In this document: positions 46,355 through 59,545 of the stretch, piece by piece
Layout of the letters: every line of letters starts with the position of its first letter
How positions within the stretch are numbered: the stretch's first letter is position 1
Notes under the pieces: model-generated
Told to the model about the DNA's origin: nothing
What the model saw: the letters and a program-made list of their open reading frames with translations, nothing else
Databases searched by the model: none
Made by a program: the position numbers and the translations under genes
NCBI GenBank assembly: GCA_050084985.1
Contig: JBITNC010000001.1
Location: 213,466,001 to 213,530,000 of the forward strand
Length of the DNA stretch: 64,000 nucleotides
DNA from: Nageia nagi
Lineage: Eukaryota > Pinophyta
Direction: 5' to 3'

Positions 46355-49300
46355 GGTTCAAGATAATCATCTTGGGAGGATGGTTTACCATAGGTTTTGA
46401 ATTATTTATTAGTATTATTCATATTAGGGAGCTAGTATTAGTGTGGGATTTCTCCTTAATCTATATAGACTACATTCATTCCTTATGTAATTTAAACCTC
46501 CTGAAGTTGACCATTGAGTTGTATACCATTTATTGATGGGTTCCTCAAACCAAAGAATTATAAAGCTTAGGCTAGAGTGAATGGAAAAGGTATGTGATTA
46601 TAATAGAAAATCCATGCTTTGTAACACCATGGGTCTCTATATAGCTTTTGCAGAATCATATGGGCTAAGATAGTGTGGATAAACTTTTGGAACTTGATCT
46701 CCATATTTTGGGTATACCAAAAAGTGGACTACACAAAGTGTGTATAATTTACATGGAGTTAGTGGTATTCTCCACATAGAAGAGAAGTAAAATATGGGAA
46801 TGATTGGGATCATTAATCCTAAGTAGTGTTAGGAGATAAAGTTCAATTGGGGTAAAAAGGATTTAATTTGGATGTTTCAAAAGTGGATGTCTATTATGCC
46901 AGTTAGGACCAAGTGTCAGTATCTATAGTTATTGCAAGTATGAGTACAAGGTCATATCAAGGTTATATGAAAATTGTGAAGACCTTCCTTATATGTTGAT
47001 ATGATATAGTTGAGTAGGGATTAAAAAAACTCAAATGAGTGAATATGAACTAGTAATGGGATTAGTGTATCTTCATTTAATGTCTAACTAGTACCATGAC
47101 TAAGGACTTGGGATATCAAAGGTAGTGGGTAAGTCCTCAAAAGTAGACCATAATGTCAATGCATGGTAGGATCATGGAGACCCTAGCTTAGAGTAGGGAG
47201 CCAATAAATGTTTCCCAAGTTATTTTATATTTTGTATGATGGTTTCTTAGAGGGAACCATGGCCAACTTGGTAGAGACTAGAGAAATGTTTAGTTATAAC
47301 CATGGATAACTTGGTCTAAGTCCATAAAGTATTTTTTAGAAACCTCATATGAATCAGTCAAGACCATGATGAATGCAGTGAAGCTAAGGTGTAATAGTTT
47401 ATAATAATAATACACAAGATGCGATAGTGAACTATGTGACTAGTTAGGTGATCACTTATTAACACTTAGTTTAGTGATTTGTAATATAATAGATGAGCCT
47501 TATCTCTATATTAAATGGAGGAATCTCAATTCATCATTATATATATATGGAAAGTAGTTGATGGGATTTAATGAGAATGGGATCTAGCTACTTCAACTAG
47601 ATGTATGCTTGGACATCTAGGTGAGGATGTTATATCTATGAAGGTAAATATTATTTTACAAGGCATGATATGTGTTATTATGAGAGGGAAGAAGTAAAGG
47701 GAAAAAACCTATGAGTCTTATGATGGTATGAATCATGCAAGGTATGCTTCTCACTTTAAGGGAGGGAGTACACTAATGCCTACCATATATAAGTAGATGT
47801 TGGATGAGTATTTTCTCATAATCAAGATAATTAGTGCCTTTAGGTCATACTATATGGAAATGAAATTTATCATATTAATGTGTAGTATGGTATTGTTTGG
47901 TGTATGATATAATCATATTTTGATACTACTATAGTGCATGTTGGGGAATTGTATTAGTATCTATGCAAAAATCCTAAATTAGAGTTCAAGTGAGATAATG
48001 TGTAGGAGTTGATCCCCATCCTTAGAAGATTTAAGTGGGGGAGAGCCTTTTTCCATACTCTCTTGTATTAATATGTTATCTTACACCTTTTCCATATTAT
48101 AGAAAGGGATGATAAGGCATGAATCAATGAAAGGAAAGAGAATTAGAGCACATAAGGAGTTATTATAGAGATCCTACAGCTCCCATTGGGAAGGTCATCT
48201 AGGGAGAGATAGGAATTTTCCCCCAGTATTATGTGGAGTATTTTGGGATAAAGATATATACTCACTTAACTCAATTATTAATAAAGATAAAGTGGTGGTG
48301 GCCATATAAAAGGTGGAAAGGGTTTGGTGAACTCAAGGTAAAGTTCATATATATTCTTGGCTTGGTTTTTCCTAACTTATTAAAATCCTTTTAAGTGCAA
48401 AGAGATGCTTCTAAATTTGTTCTTAGCAATGTCTTAGTGAAAGATGAGCATCTTATGGCTTATATTTTATGCACATTGGAAGATATAGAAAGGTTATTTC
48501 TAGAATATGATAAGAGAATGGTTTATGTAATGCATTACTTAAGAGATATCAAGGTGAGATATCAAGTTTACTAAAGATGTTTGGTTTGAATTGTTCAATT
48601 TTTAGAGATGATGTTTATGAAGGTTCAACTCACTATCCTTAGATAGTGTAGTATTCCAAAAGAAAAAGGGTATACTAGTGGAATAATTGGAGAACATATC
48701 ACCTCATCTTGGCTTAGTATCATTATGGTGAAGTAAAGGGTTATATTCAATATACTCCTTTAAGAGCTTATGATGGGTTGATTAAGTGGAAGTATCAGAC
48801 TTAGAGTATATGGTTGTAGTGAAAATTTCAAAGGTGGTTTTTAGGGTACTTAATCTAGAGTTAGTTATATTTAGATAAATGGTCTAGTACATGTATGCCA
48901 TAATGATAATAATGAACCTACATAACTACATGGTATGGGACATGTAGCTAATGAAGATAAAATGTACCTTCACTAAATAAAATTAACCAACCCATATTAA
49001 ATAATTAAAGTGACTATGGTGTGAGCTCATGATTAAGACTTTAGGGATGATGAGTAGAAGTGTTGGGTGTAGCATGGATTAACCTAAATAAAGTTATTGA
49101 TATTGTAAAAGGATCCTAAGGAGTAAAATTCTTACAATGGATTATTATGATGTTGAATTATGGATAGACTAGGCTATCTTATATAATACTCTAAAAGTGA
49201 TGGTAAGATGTTCCTTTAGGTTCCATTAATCAATTCCATAAGAGGTTAATATCAAATAATTACTAGATAATTATGATCAACTGGGTTGCATCCTATGGCA

Positions 49301-49736
49301 ACCTATGATTAGGCTATTATATGTGATTTTGAACTCCTAGCCTATGAAGTAAGGATTATTCTTAACTATTTTGTTGAAGTAACCTAAGTGGATTATAGGA
49401 ATTGGATTATAAATAATGATATGTTGAAATAGGGATATCAATATAAATTATCATTAAGGATATGGTCAAGAAGGGAATTCATTATGGTCAATATTACCAA
49501 GAGTTGGTGTTGAGAGTTTGTAATATAAACCATATTCTAAATGGGATGAATTTCATAGGACATTAAATATTTGGAGTTAGCACCTTTAGTTATGTTACCT
49601 TTATGTTCAACATAGATACATTAATAAGGTAGTGATGAACACAACCTTAAAGGTTGAAAAGTTGAGGAGTGATATACTTTCAAACTCTTTAGGATTAGAC
49701 TATTGATGTCATCAACTATTTTAAGTGGGGGAGAAT
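46355..49736 (+). pseudogene. Internal region of element C2, right segment, with RNase H remnant
   Basis: 3.4 kb without long frames, colinear with 6345-9149 from about 47700. At 48398-48560 one plus-strand frame of about 50 codons reads RDASKFVLSNVLVKDEHLMA, then YILCTLEDIERLFLEYDKRM, then VYVMHYLRD. This is the layout of a Ty3/gypsy RNase H (DAS, VL, H..AY, L...ER...Y.K, V..L). It is the only coding trace I can defend in family C and suggests a gypsy origin. The purine tract AAGTGGGGGAGAA ends the region directly before the LTR. Confidence 0.5.
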
Positions 49737-51418
49737 ATGAGAGGGTAATCTCTCCTAGGGGTATGAGTTGACTAGAGCATGACCTCTAGTAAATAAGTAG
49801 TACTTTCAAACCTAAGCTACAATGCTTAGGGGCCATCATAGACTAGAGTGAGAGAGTTCATTTAAATGTCAAACTAATAAGAAGATAGTAAGGGTGAATA
49901 AAGCTTAGGGGGGACCTTAGGGGTGATACTTGCATGAAGGTCATTAGTTTGATGGTGAGGTAAGGACCCTTTAGGTCCCCATGGTGGTGTATGGCTTAGC
50001 AAGCCTAGTATAGTAGTGGACTAGGATTCTAATACTCTAAGGGATTGGGTTATGCCTTGAGTGTGTTATATCTTAGGTAGTATATTAATATGGAATTAAT
50101 GGGTAAGATTAGATTAGGTAGGATTATTAAGGGTAAATACATGTATTACCACATAATACATTGAGGGATCCATGCTCCAAGAGATGACTCATACTAGTAC
50201 TATGATAAATAATATGGTGAGGATGATTGGTGACTAATCCCCAATTGAGTTGGTGTAATGAAACTCATCCTATCTCAAGATAGTCAATTTCTCAAGTCTA
50301 CCCAATCACCCAAGCTATATTTCCATAGAGCCAAGCTACCTCTTCCCTTAGTCCTTGATCCTCCCTCCATAATTCTTATAATATATCATAGATTTGTACC
50401 TTTCTTTAGTATCCTCTATGAGTTTCCTAAGGTATGAAGTATGTCAAAATTTATGGCTACATGCAAAACATATTCTATAAGTCCTTCCTATTCATGGTGG
50501 TGGAAAATGTGTGGAGAAACCCTACTACATGATGTATCATAATCTATAGTATACCAATAATGTACCATGGTTCCTTGATGTTCATATTGCTATGTAAGTC
50601 TAAGAAGAGTACTATGGATGCATAATATAGTGTTAGTTTATAAATCCACTTGATTCTAATCATAGATTATATGGTCCCCTCTCTATCTTGCACTCCCCTT
50701 GATCCCTTACCTATCAGTGCTATCTCCATCATTTTGGTCTAGGGTCTACCAATAACATACTAAAGTTTTTTGATGTTCATGTTGTTATGAAAGTCTATGA
50801 AGAGGAATATGTTTTCCTAATATAATAATGGTTTAGAAATATGCTTAATGTCAATAGTATATCACTCATCCCCCTCTCCATTTTACACTCCCCTTGATCC
50901 CTTTCCTATATGTTCTCTCTCCATCATGTCAATCCATCCTAGGTTCCTTGATTTAGTTATCTATAGAGTTTAGCTAAGATAAGAAGTAAATATAATGCTA
51001 TGATTACATGTAAAATATCTCATGTAAGTCCTTCCAATATGCAGTGGTTGGAAATGTATGGAGAAACCTTATTACATGATGTATCATGATCTAGGGTCTA
51101 CCAATAACATACTATAGTTTCTTGATATTCATATTGATATGTGAGTTTATTGAGAGGATTATGGATTCCCAATGTAGTGGTAGTTAAAAAACATGCTTGA
51201 TGCTAATTATAGATTGCATTGACCCTACTCCATCTTATAATCCCCTTGATCCCTTTACTAGTTTCCCTCTCTCCATCACATTAGTCTATCCCATATCCCT
51301 TCCCCTTATTCCCTCTATGATTTAGGTATGGTATGAAGTACATCTAAAAAATACATATGATGTAGACAAATTGGTCTATTATCTAATTATAGATATGTAT
51401 TTTAACCTAAAACTACTT
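49737..51418 (+). repeat. LTR of family C, second copy
   Basis: Starts TGAGAGGGTAATCTCTCC after a polypurine tract and ends TTTTAACCTAAAACTACT, about 1.68 kb. Colinear with 9150-10811. It contains degenerate direct repeats at about 50471-51330 (TATTCTATAAGTCCTTCC, TATCATGATCTAGGGTCTAC). Confidence 0.6.
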
Positions 51419-51446
51419 TGAGAGGGTATGTGATTTTCTTCCTTAG
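51419..51446 (+). repeat. Start of a further family C LTR, split by copia element F
   Basis: TGAGAGGGTATGTG follows the LTR end, just as TGAGAGGG follows the first LTR at 10812. Element F is inserted 28 bp in. The flank resumes at 56728 with TATTGGGCTAGCATGTG, which can be aligned loosely with the LTR start. Its last five bases, CTTAG (51442-51446), are the target duplication of F. Confidence 0.4.
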
Positions 51447-52081
51447 TGTTAGAAAAATGGAGACTAAGACAGAACCGGCCAGACAGAACTGGCCAACCGG
51501 CCAATCGGCTAAGATGCCAGTAAATCTGAAGGATAGTTTTGTTTATAAAGCCAACTAGTCTGCAGGGTAGTTTCTTTCTCATTTCAAACCAATTTTTAGT
51601 TGCCAAGGAGCCATGACACCTGTTCAGCAATTATAGAAGGGTTGGGGGTTACCTAACGACCTTCCTAATCCAACTTGGGTTTAAGTTGGGTTAGTTTGTA
51701 CCTATAAATAAGAGGCTTGAGTTGAGGCATGTATGTAGTTGGAATATGTGTGTATGACTGTAATTTGACAGCATTTGTGAGGTTGATTGTAATTGTTGAG
51801 AGAGAGATTGTAGTGAAGCTTTGTTGTAACTCCAAAGTGAAGGTTGTAGCAAGGTTATGCTGCTGATGTATTACTTGGAGGATTTGAATACAAAAGGGTT
51901 GAAAGCTTCTTCGTGGATGTAGCCTACACTGGGTGAACCACATTATCTCTTATGTTTCTCTTGTGTGATTGATGTTCATGGATGTTTGATTTCAATAGTA
52001 TGCTTAATTATTGTTTCTCTTTGCCAAGGACAATAAGAATTGTGAATGCTCTGGCTTATATAAACTCTTAAAATCCTAACA
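51447..52081 (+). repeat. 5' LTR of element F
   Basis: 635 bp. The U3 part begins with a CCGG-rich cluster of GGCCA(A/G)CCGGCC-like units (51474-51510), where many of the changes between the two LTRs fall. TATA box at 51703-51710. Confidence 0.97.
51703..51710 (+). promoter_or_regulatory. TATA box of element F 5' LTR
   Basis: TATAAATA followed by AGAGG, 256 bp into the LTR, the same place in both LTRs (56344 onward in the 3' copy). Confidence 0.7.
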
Positions 52082-52083
52082 AT

Positions 52084-52096
52084 TGGTATTAGAGAG
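52084..52096 (+). other. Primer-binding site of element F
   Basis: TGGTATTAGAGAG begins two bases after the LTR. It matches TGGTATCAGAGC, the complement of the initiator tRNA-Met 3' end used by most plant copia elements, with a C-to-T change. Confidence 0.8.
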
Positions 52097-52160
52097 TGTT
52101 GTTGTGTTGGGATTTTGTTTGTGAATCTTGTGTGTAGATTGGAAACCAAGGAAGAGCACT

Positions 52161-55100
52161 ATGGCTGAAGAAGGGAGGCTGAAGGTGGAAAGGTTTAATG
52201 GGCAAGGCTTTCAGTTTTGGAAAATGCAAATGGAAGACTACCTCTACCAAAAGGATCTCTATCTACCTCTAGAAGAGAAGAGTAAGAAACTTACTTCTAT
52301 GAGTGATGAAGACTGGAATCTCTTGGATAGAAAGGCTTTAGGTGCTGTAAGACTTTGTTTAAGTTCTAGTGTAGCTTTCAATATTTCCAATGAAAAGACC
52401 ACTAAAGGTGTAATGGATAAGCTTGCTAAATTGTATGAAAAACCATCTACCTCTAACAAAGTATACTTAATGAAAAAATTGTTTAACATGAAGATGAATG
52501 AAGGTAGTTCAGTTCAAGACCATGTTAATGAGTTCAATACAATCACAAATCAATTGACTTCAGTAAGTTTAGAATTTGAAGATGAAGTAAGGGCCTTGTT
52601 AATTCTATGTTCACTTCTGGATAGTTGGAATAGCTTTGTTATGGCTGTTAGCAATTCTTCTTCTAATGCAAAATTGGTCTTTGATGAAGTTGTTGGAACA
52701 ATTCTTAGTGAGGACATGAGGAGAAAGTCCATGGGAGAATGCTCCAATGCTGCTCTCACAGTAGAGGTAAGAGGAAGACCAAAGGAAAGAAGGAGAAGCA
52801 AGTCAAGAAGCAAATCACAAGGAAGGTTGAAATCACAAGGTAAAACAAAATTGGAATGTTGGTATTGTGGTAAAAAGGGTCACATTAAAAAGGATTGTTG
52901 GAATAGAAAAGGTAAAGAATGTGATAGTAGTAATAATGAAAGCACAAGTAATCAAGAGGTAAATATAGTTGGTGAATTAATCCAAGATGCTTTAATCATG
53001 TCTAATGAAAAGAATAATGATTATTGGGTTCTTGATTCAGGTGCTTCATATCATGCTACTCCACATAAGGACTTCTTTTCTAATTACACACATGGTGACT
53101 TTGGTCAAGTATTATTAGGTAATGAACATCCATGCAAAATTGTTGGTAAGGGCAATATAACAATGAAATTACCTAATGGAACACAATGGACTCTTAATGA
53201 AGCAAGACACATTCCGGATCTTAAAAGGAATCTCATATCAATAAGTAAATTGGATAAGGAGGGCTATGTGATGACATTCGGGGATGATAATTGGAAAGTT
53301 TCTAAAGGTTCAATGGTATTTGCAAAGGGAAATTTGGTGGGGTCTCTTTATTTACTCACAAATGTCTTTGATTATTCATTGAATCTTGTTTCCTTTGGTA
53401 ATGATACATCACTATGGCATAATAGACTTGGACATATGAGTGAAAAAGGAATGAAAATGTTACACACTAATGGTTTACTTCCAAATCTAAAAGAAATTGA
53501 TTTAGGATTTTGTGAAGATTGTGTGTATGGTAAACAAAAGAAAGTTAGATTTCTTAAAGTTGGTAATGAAAGAAAGAGTCACAAATTAGAGCTTGTTCAT
53601 ACAGATGTGTGGGGTCCTGCACAGGTTTGCTCACTTGGGGGCTCATCTTATTTTGTCACTTTTATTGATGATTGTACCAGGAAGACATGGGTATTTTGTC
53701 TTAAAAAGAAATCTGATGTGTTTGAAACTTTTAAGAGGTGGAAGGCATTGGTTGAGAATGAAACTAATTCTAAGTTAAAATGTCTTAAGTCAGATAATGG
53801 TGGAGAATTTTGCAATAATGAGTTTGATTCATTTTGTTCACACAATGGCATTAGAAGGATTAAGGTGGTTCCTAGAACTCCACAAGAAAATGGGGTTGCA
53901 GAGAGAATGAATAGGACTATCTTGGAAAGGGCTAGAAGTATGAGGATACATGTTGGGTTTCCTTTGAATCTTTGGGCTGATGCTATTGACACTGTTGTTT
54001 ACTTGATTAATAGGGGTCCATCTATGGCTTTAGATGGAGGCATTCCAGAGGAGATGTGGACAGGTAAAAAGGTGAATTACTCATTCTTGAGAGTCTTTGG
54101 TTGTGAGGCTTTTGCACATGTTGATAAAGAGAATAGAAATAAACTTGATGCAAAATCACAAAAATGCTATCTTATTGGATATGGTGTTAATGAATTGGGA
54201 TATAGGTTATGGGATGTTGATAACCATAAAATCATTAGAAGTAGAGATGTTGTATTCAATGAGAATAACATGTATAAAGACAGGTTGCAAAAGGTTGAGG
54301 AACCCAAGAGTGTATCTCTAGAAGATGTTGATCAATATAAGGGTCCTGATAATGTTGAAGCACCTCCACCACAAATACCTCAAACTTTGCCGCTTAGAAG
54401 ATCCACAAGGATTAGAAATCCTCCTGAATGATATTCTCCTACTCTTTATCATATTTTGTATACTGATGGTGGTGAACCGGAATGTTTTGATGAAGCTATG
54501 CAGGGTGGTACATAGATTAAGTGGGAGCATGCTATGAAGGAGGAGATGGACTCCTTACTTAAGAATCAGACTTGGAGTTTGGTTGAGCTTCCAGAGGGTA
54601 AGAGGGCTCTTACTAACAAATGGGTGTATAGGATAAAGGAGGATGCAGATGGGAAACAAAGGTACAAGGTGAGACTTGTGGTAAAAGGTTTCGAACAAAA
54701 AAAAGGTATTGATTATGATGAGATCTTTTCTCCAGTTGTTAAAATGACCTCGATTAGAGCAATATTGAGTCTTGTTGCTATTGAAAATTTGTTTCTTGAA
54801 CAACTAGATGTAAAGATAGCTTTCCTTCATGGGGATTTGGAGGAGGATATTTATATGCATCAACCTGAAGGTTTTGAGGTCAAAGGTAAAGAAGGGTATG
54901 TATGTAAATTGGAAAAGAGTTTGTATGGCTTAAAACAAGCACCCAGGCAATGGTATCATAAGTTTGACACTTTCATGATAACAAATAAATTTGTAAGATG
55001 TCAATCTGATCATTGTGTGTATGTAAAGAAGACAACAAATGGCAACTATGTAATCTTGCTTTTATATGTGGATGACATGTTGGTAGCAGGATCTAGTATG

Positions 55101-56027
55101 CAGGATATTGTTGATCTTAAGGAAAAGTTGGCTAAAACTTTTGAAATGAAAGATTTGGGTGAAGCTAATAAAATTCTTGGAATGAAAATAACAAGAGATA
55201 AACAAAACCACTCACTAAGACTAAGTCAAGAAGACTATATTGAAAAGGTTCTTAAACGGTTCAATATGAATAATGCAAAATCTGTAACTTTACCATTGGC
55301 AAAACATTTTAAACTCACCAAACATTTATGTCCTAAGATAGATAAGGAAAAGGAGTACATGACTAAGGTTCCTTATGCTTCAGTAGTTGGGAGTTTAATG
55401 TATGCAATGGTATGTACTAGACCAGATATAGCACAAGCAGTGGGAGTGGTTAGTAGATTCATGAATAATCTAGGAAAAGGGCATTGGGAAGCAGTTAAAT
55501 GGATCCTTAGGTATTTAAGGGGTACTTCTCATTACTCTTTATGTTTTGGTGGATCTAACTTTTGTCTGCAAGGTTATGTTGATTCTGACATGGTAGGTGA
55601 TATAGATGGTGGGAGAAGCACTACAGGTTATGTGTTTACCATTGGAGGTACAGCGGTTAGTTGGATTTCAAAACTCCAATAGGTTGTGGCTCTCTCCACT
55701 ACTAAGGTAGAGTACATGGCAATAACGGAGGCGAGTAAAGAGTTGATTTGGTTGAAGAGACTGATGGAGGAACTGGGAAAGGTGCAGGAGGATGCGAAGC
55801 TATGGAGTGATAGCCAGAGTGCTATCCATCTTGCAAAGAACTCAACCTATCATTCGAGAACCAAGCATATCAAATTGAGGTACCACTTCATCAGGGTAGC
55901 ATTGGAGGATGGTTCAGTCAGTTTGGGGAAGATTCACATGTCACAAAATCCTACGGACATGTTCACGAAAGTTGTTACAAAGGAGAAGTTGGGCTCTTGC
56001 TCAACTTGGATTGGTCTTAAGGAGTAA
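52161..56027 (+). pseudogene. Copia gag-pol polyprotein with three in-frame stops (element F)
   Basis: One frame of 1289 codons. The chosen ATG at 52161 (MAEEGRLKVERFNG) fits Tnt1-like starts better than the ATG 33 bp upstream. Domains by residue: Gag about 1-225; zinc knuckle CWYCGKKGHIKKDC at about 233-246; protease VLDSGASYHAT near 292; integrase with H-H-C-C (WHNRLGH near 419, CEDCVYGK) and the D-D-E core (HTDVWGP, SDNGGEF, PQENGVAERMNR); RT with EEMDSLLKNQTW, QLDVKIAFLHGDLEEDIYM and LLYVDDMLVAG near 969; RNase H with STTGYVFT, SDSQSAIHLAKN and TKHIKLRYHFIR. Stops: TGA 54429-54431, a TAG near 54514 and TAG 55680-55682 (where related copies usually have Gln). No frameshift is seen. Length is close to the usual 1300 or so residues. 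Confidence 0.96.
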
Positions 56028-56076
56028 AGGCTGAGATGAGGAGCTTTTGACCCTTGTTGTAGAGGAAGAAGTCTCC

Positions 56077-56087
56077 AAGTGGGAGAT
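56077..56087 (+). other. Polypurine tract of element F
   Basis: AAGTGGGAGAT directly before the 3' LTR; site of plus-strand priming. Confidence 0.8.
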
Positions 56088-56722
56088 TGTTAGAAAAATG
56101 GAGACTAAGACAGAATCGGCCAAACAGAACCAGCCAGGCGGCCAACCGGCTAAGATGCCAGTAAATCTGAAGGATAGTTTTATTTATAAAGCCAACCGGT
56201 CTACAGGGCAATTTCTTTCTCATTTCAAACCAATTTTTAGTTGCCAAGGAGCCATGACACCTGTTCAATAGTTATAGAAGGGTTGGGGGTTACCTAACGA
56301 CCTTCCTGATCCAACTTGGGTTTAAGTTGGGTTAGTTTGTACCTATAAATAAGAGGCTTAAGTTGAGGCATGTATGTAGTTGGAATATGTGTGTATGATT
56401 GTAATTTGATAGCATTTGTGAGGTTGATTGTAATTGTTGAGAGAGAGATTGTAGTGAAGCTTTGTTGTAACTCCAAAGTGAAGGTTGTAGCAAGGTTATG
56501 CTGCTGATGTATTGCTTGGAGGATTTGAATGCAAAAGGGTTGAAAGCTTCTTCGTGGATGTAGCCTACACTGGGTGAACCATGTTATCTCTTATGTTTCT
56601 CTTGTGTGATTGATGTTCATGGATGTTTGATTTCAATAGTATGCTTAATTATTGTTTCTCTTTGCCAAGGACAATAATAATTGTGAATGCTCTTGCTTAT
56701 ATAAACTCTTAAAATCCTAACA
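56088..56722 (+). repeat. 3' LTR of element F
   Basis: 635 bp, same length as the 5' LTR. It is followed by CTTAG (56723-56727). Confidence 0.97.
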
Positions 56723-56727
56723 CTTAG

Positions 56728-59144
56728 GTATTGGGCTAGCATGTGTAAAAGGCATATGTTGGTTAATTGATCAGGGTATGACTATCATCAAGGATTCTAG
56801 GGAGGAATGTCACCCTAATGATAGAATCCATGGTTGGGTGGATAAATACTATAGTGGATTATATATAAAGTAACTATGACACTCCTAATGCCCCAATCAG
56901 ACCAATTTGAAATACCTTGGGTGCTTAATGGCCCAAATACCTATTATCAATCATTGCATAGGTTAGGTTGGAATCTCTTAAACTAATAGTGGTCCAAGGT
57001 CCTATGTGCATTCCATATATTTGTGGATGTGATGGTGAGTGAGAAAGATAGGCTAATTAACATGGACTAGGATTGATCCATGGCCAATACTAGGTAGAGG
57101 TTAATTAAATGGTCTATAAATAGTTTAGTTTAATTAGTGTTTTAATACTTGGAATCAAAGCCTACTTAGATATAAATAATTCAAAAAGGCTATGGTGGCT
57201 TTACAATGATAATTATCAAGGAGTCGGTATGATATGGTTGTAAGATAAGGTAGTTAGTGTATGATACAAATCCTCTATGATGTGAGAGGGGGAAGTAGTG
57301 TAAGACTTAGGACAACATTGGTGTGCAATGTGACCTCTTTGGTAACATGAGTGGGGGTAAGCATACAAGATCTAATGATCTATGTGCAAACTTGTTTATA
57401 CCAAGTTGGTGTGGGCCATAACTATAAATAGATGCTTTGCAATGGTGATACTCAAGGAGTGGGTATGATGTAGTTCAAAGCTTATTAATAGTGCATGATA
57501 TGAATCCTTAGTAGGTCATGCATATAGGATGCAAGAAAGAGTTTCTATATGACATGATATTATCCTTAATTCAAGTAAGAGAAGGTGTACAAAACTTGGG
57601 GATCCTTAGGCAAAATATTCATACTAGGTGATGTAGGAAAGATCTAGGTATGGAGCTATGGACTAGGTAGGATAATTGCTCATTTCCTAGAGGTATATCC
57701 TATTGATATAGTATTGGTATATAAGATAATTCAAGTTATGTAAGGGTTGCTACCTTAGCATAATAGGTATCACATAATAGTCCTAATGGGTGGATAAGTT
57801 TGGAGGGCTTGGCTAGTTGAAATTGGTAATAGGTGTTTAAGAGACCAAAGTCCTTAGTGACATGGTCTACCTCTAAGTAGCTCAATCATGTAAAGGTTGA
57901 TATCCATCCCCATGTTGCATGGTTAAGTGTTGGTTAAAAGGTTATTATATTTCCATAAGGATGATATCCCCATATCATATGGTAAGGTGTTAGCTAGGTA
58001 ACCAACTAGTTATATTGATAAAACTTTAAGAAATATACTGCAAGGCCTTATGTGTGAGATAAGAGGGTACAACTTGGTAGTATAGATGTGGATGGTTGAA
58101 ATATATAAATAATCTAGATTTTGGTTTCTAGTGAATGGTAGGATGCATTTGACATATTTAGTATGTTAAGGTGTCTTTGGTAGTCAAAGCAGTCCTAATC
58201 CATTCATAAAGTTATATAGGCAAGTATGATTTAGAGAGTCATATGGGTGATTATGGCTCAAAGTCCATTAAGGATTGTGTGGGTTGGTTATTGAAATATT
58301 TGGCCAATATCCATATTGAAGTGACATTGTAAAACTCATTTTGATATATGACATAATATGTGGGTCATATCTCAATCCTTTTAGATAAGTACTAAGTGAG
58401 AATAGTTACAGGGTTCCTCATGAAGGGGGTGATATATTGATGACATCCCTAGGAGGAGCTTAGAGGATAGGAAGGCTTGGATGTTAGAAGAATACAAGTG
58501 ATAAGTATAGATGGAGAATGTTTTCAAGGATAAATTTTAACCTACCAACATTGAACATAAACCTCAAGTTCAATGGGATGATTTGAAATAGATGGGATTG
58601 ATTCATTGTTTACTAAGGTTTCTTGTATCTTAAGGATGGAAATTTGTGTATTGATTAAATTGACCTAGTTGTATATATTCATAAAGGATTCTTAGAATTA
58701 GGTTAGAATTACCTTCTTTAAGGATATAATGGTAGTTGAAAAATTGATTTATTACTAATATGGAAAAGACTCTACTCTAAAAGAGAGAAAAGTGTCTAAG
58801 GGTGTATCTAGTAGGGGACTCTAGACTCTAAATCTTAATGGAGAAAATTCTTAGTCAGATAAGCCAAAGCCTAATGGCTTGTCTAGAGGTTATTATAATA
58901 AAGGGTTTGATAAGAGTTTTGGAAGCTAGTGTAAATTTGGATATGTTCTAAATTAACCCTAAGCAATAAGGTAGATACAAGGGATACAAAATCAATCATG
59001 CTTCTAAAAGTTGGAGGAGATGTTATATGTGCTATGTGAACCATTTTTTATTATTAGATACAAAAAGAGAGTAGTAGGGATCTAAGATCCTCCTTTTAAC
59101 AAGATGGTCCTCAATGTTTTGCTTAGTACTAATAGATTGTGTTA
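56728..59144 (+). other. Unassigned decayed repeat, probably family C
   Basis: 2.4 kb with stops in all frames. It continues the DNA interrupted by element F. Wording typical of the family C regions (ATGGTCTA, AGGTGTT, GATATCCCCAT) recurs locally, for example near 57905 and 57970 (TCCCCAT(G/A)T(T/C)(G/A)(C/T)ATGG...AGTGTT), but no protein motif or clean boundary is visible. Confidence 0.3.
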
Positions 59145-59545
59145 AGACTTATATTATTTTTCTCACAATATTTCCCATACTTAGATTAAATAGTTTCTCC
59201 ACTAATTCTTAAAAAGTAAATAATTACTTAATATTTGTAACTTCGTTGTATTAAACTTGCTTAAGTTATCCAAGTTATGAGGAAGATATAAGTATGTTTC
59301 ACATAAGTATATATTCACTTATTAAATGGATGTTTTTGTATTTTTTCATGTTTTCTTTTGAATGTGCAAAGACTTAGTTTATTTCTCTCACAATATTTCT
59401 TACCCTTGAATTAAATGATCATTCCACTAATTCTAGAAGAGTAAATAATCACTTAACCTTTTTAACCAAGCTAAAGAATTATTTCCCAAGTTAATCAAGT
59501 TATAAGTAAGAAGTGATATATCTCATTTAGATAATCTTGCAATTA
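59145..59545 (+). repeat. 225-bp direct duplication
   Basis: AGACTTA...TCTCACAATATTTC and CCACTAATTCT...AAGTAAATAA occur at 59145-59245 and again at 59370-59470 in the same order. Similarity continues for about 170 bp with about 20-25% differences, so the duplication is old. Confidence 0.8.

Larger units (their letters stand above)
51447..56722 (+). mobile_element. Element F: nearly complete Ty1/copia retrotransposon
   Basis: 5276 bp with two 635-bp LTRs starting TGTTAGAAAAATGG and ending CCTAACA, and target duplication CTTAG (51442-51446, 56723-56727). The internal order is primer site, gag-pol in one frame, polypurine tract. I count about 26 differences between the two LTRs (about 4%), most of them transitions, and no length change. 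The single gag-pol frame has three stops and no frameshift, so this is the best-preserved element here. The protein layout is that of Tnt1/Tork-type copia elements. Confidence 0.97.

Noticed and set aside
52259-54803. Minus-strand frames of 70-114 codons under the copia gag-pol
   Set aside because: They are shadows of the coding strand, with Leu/Ser-rich composition and no motifs.
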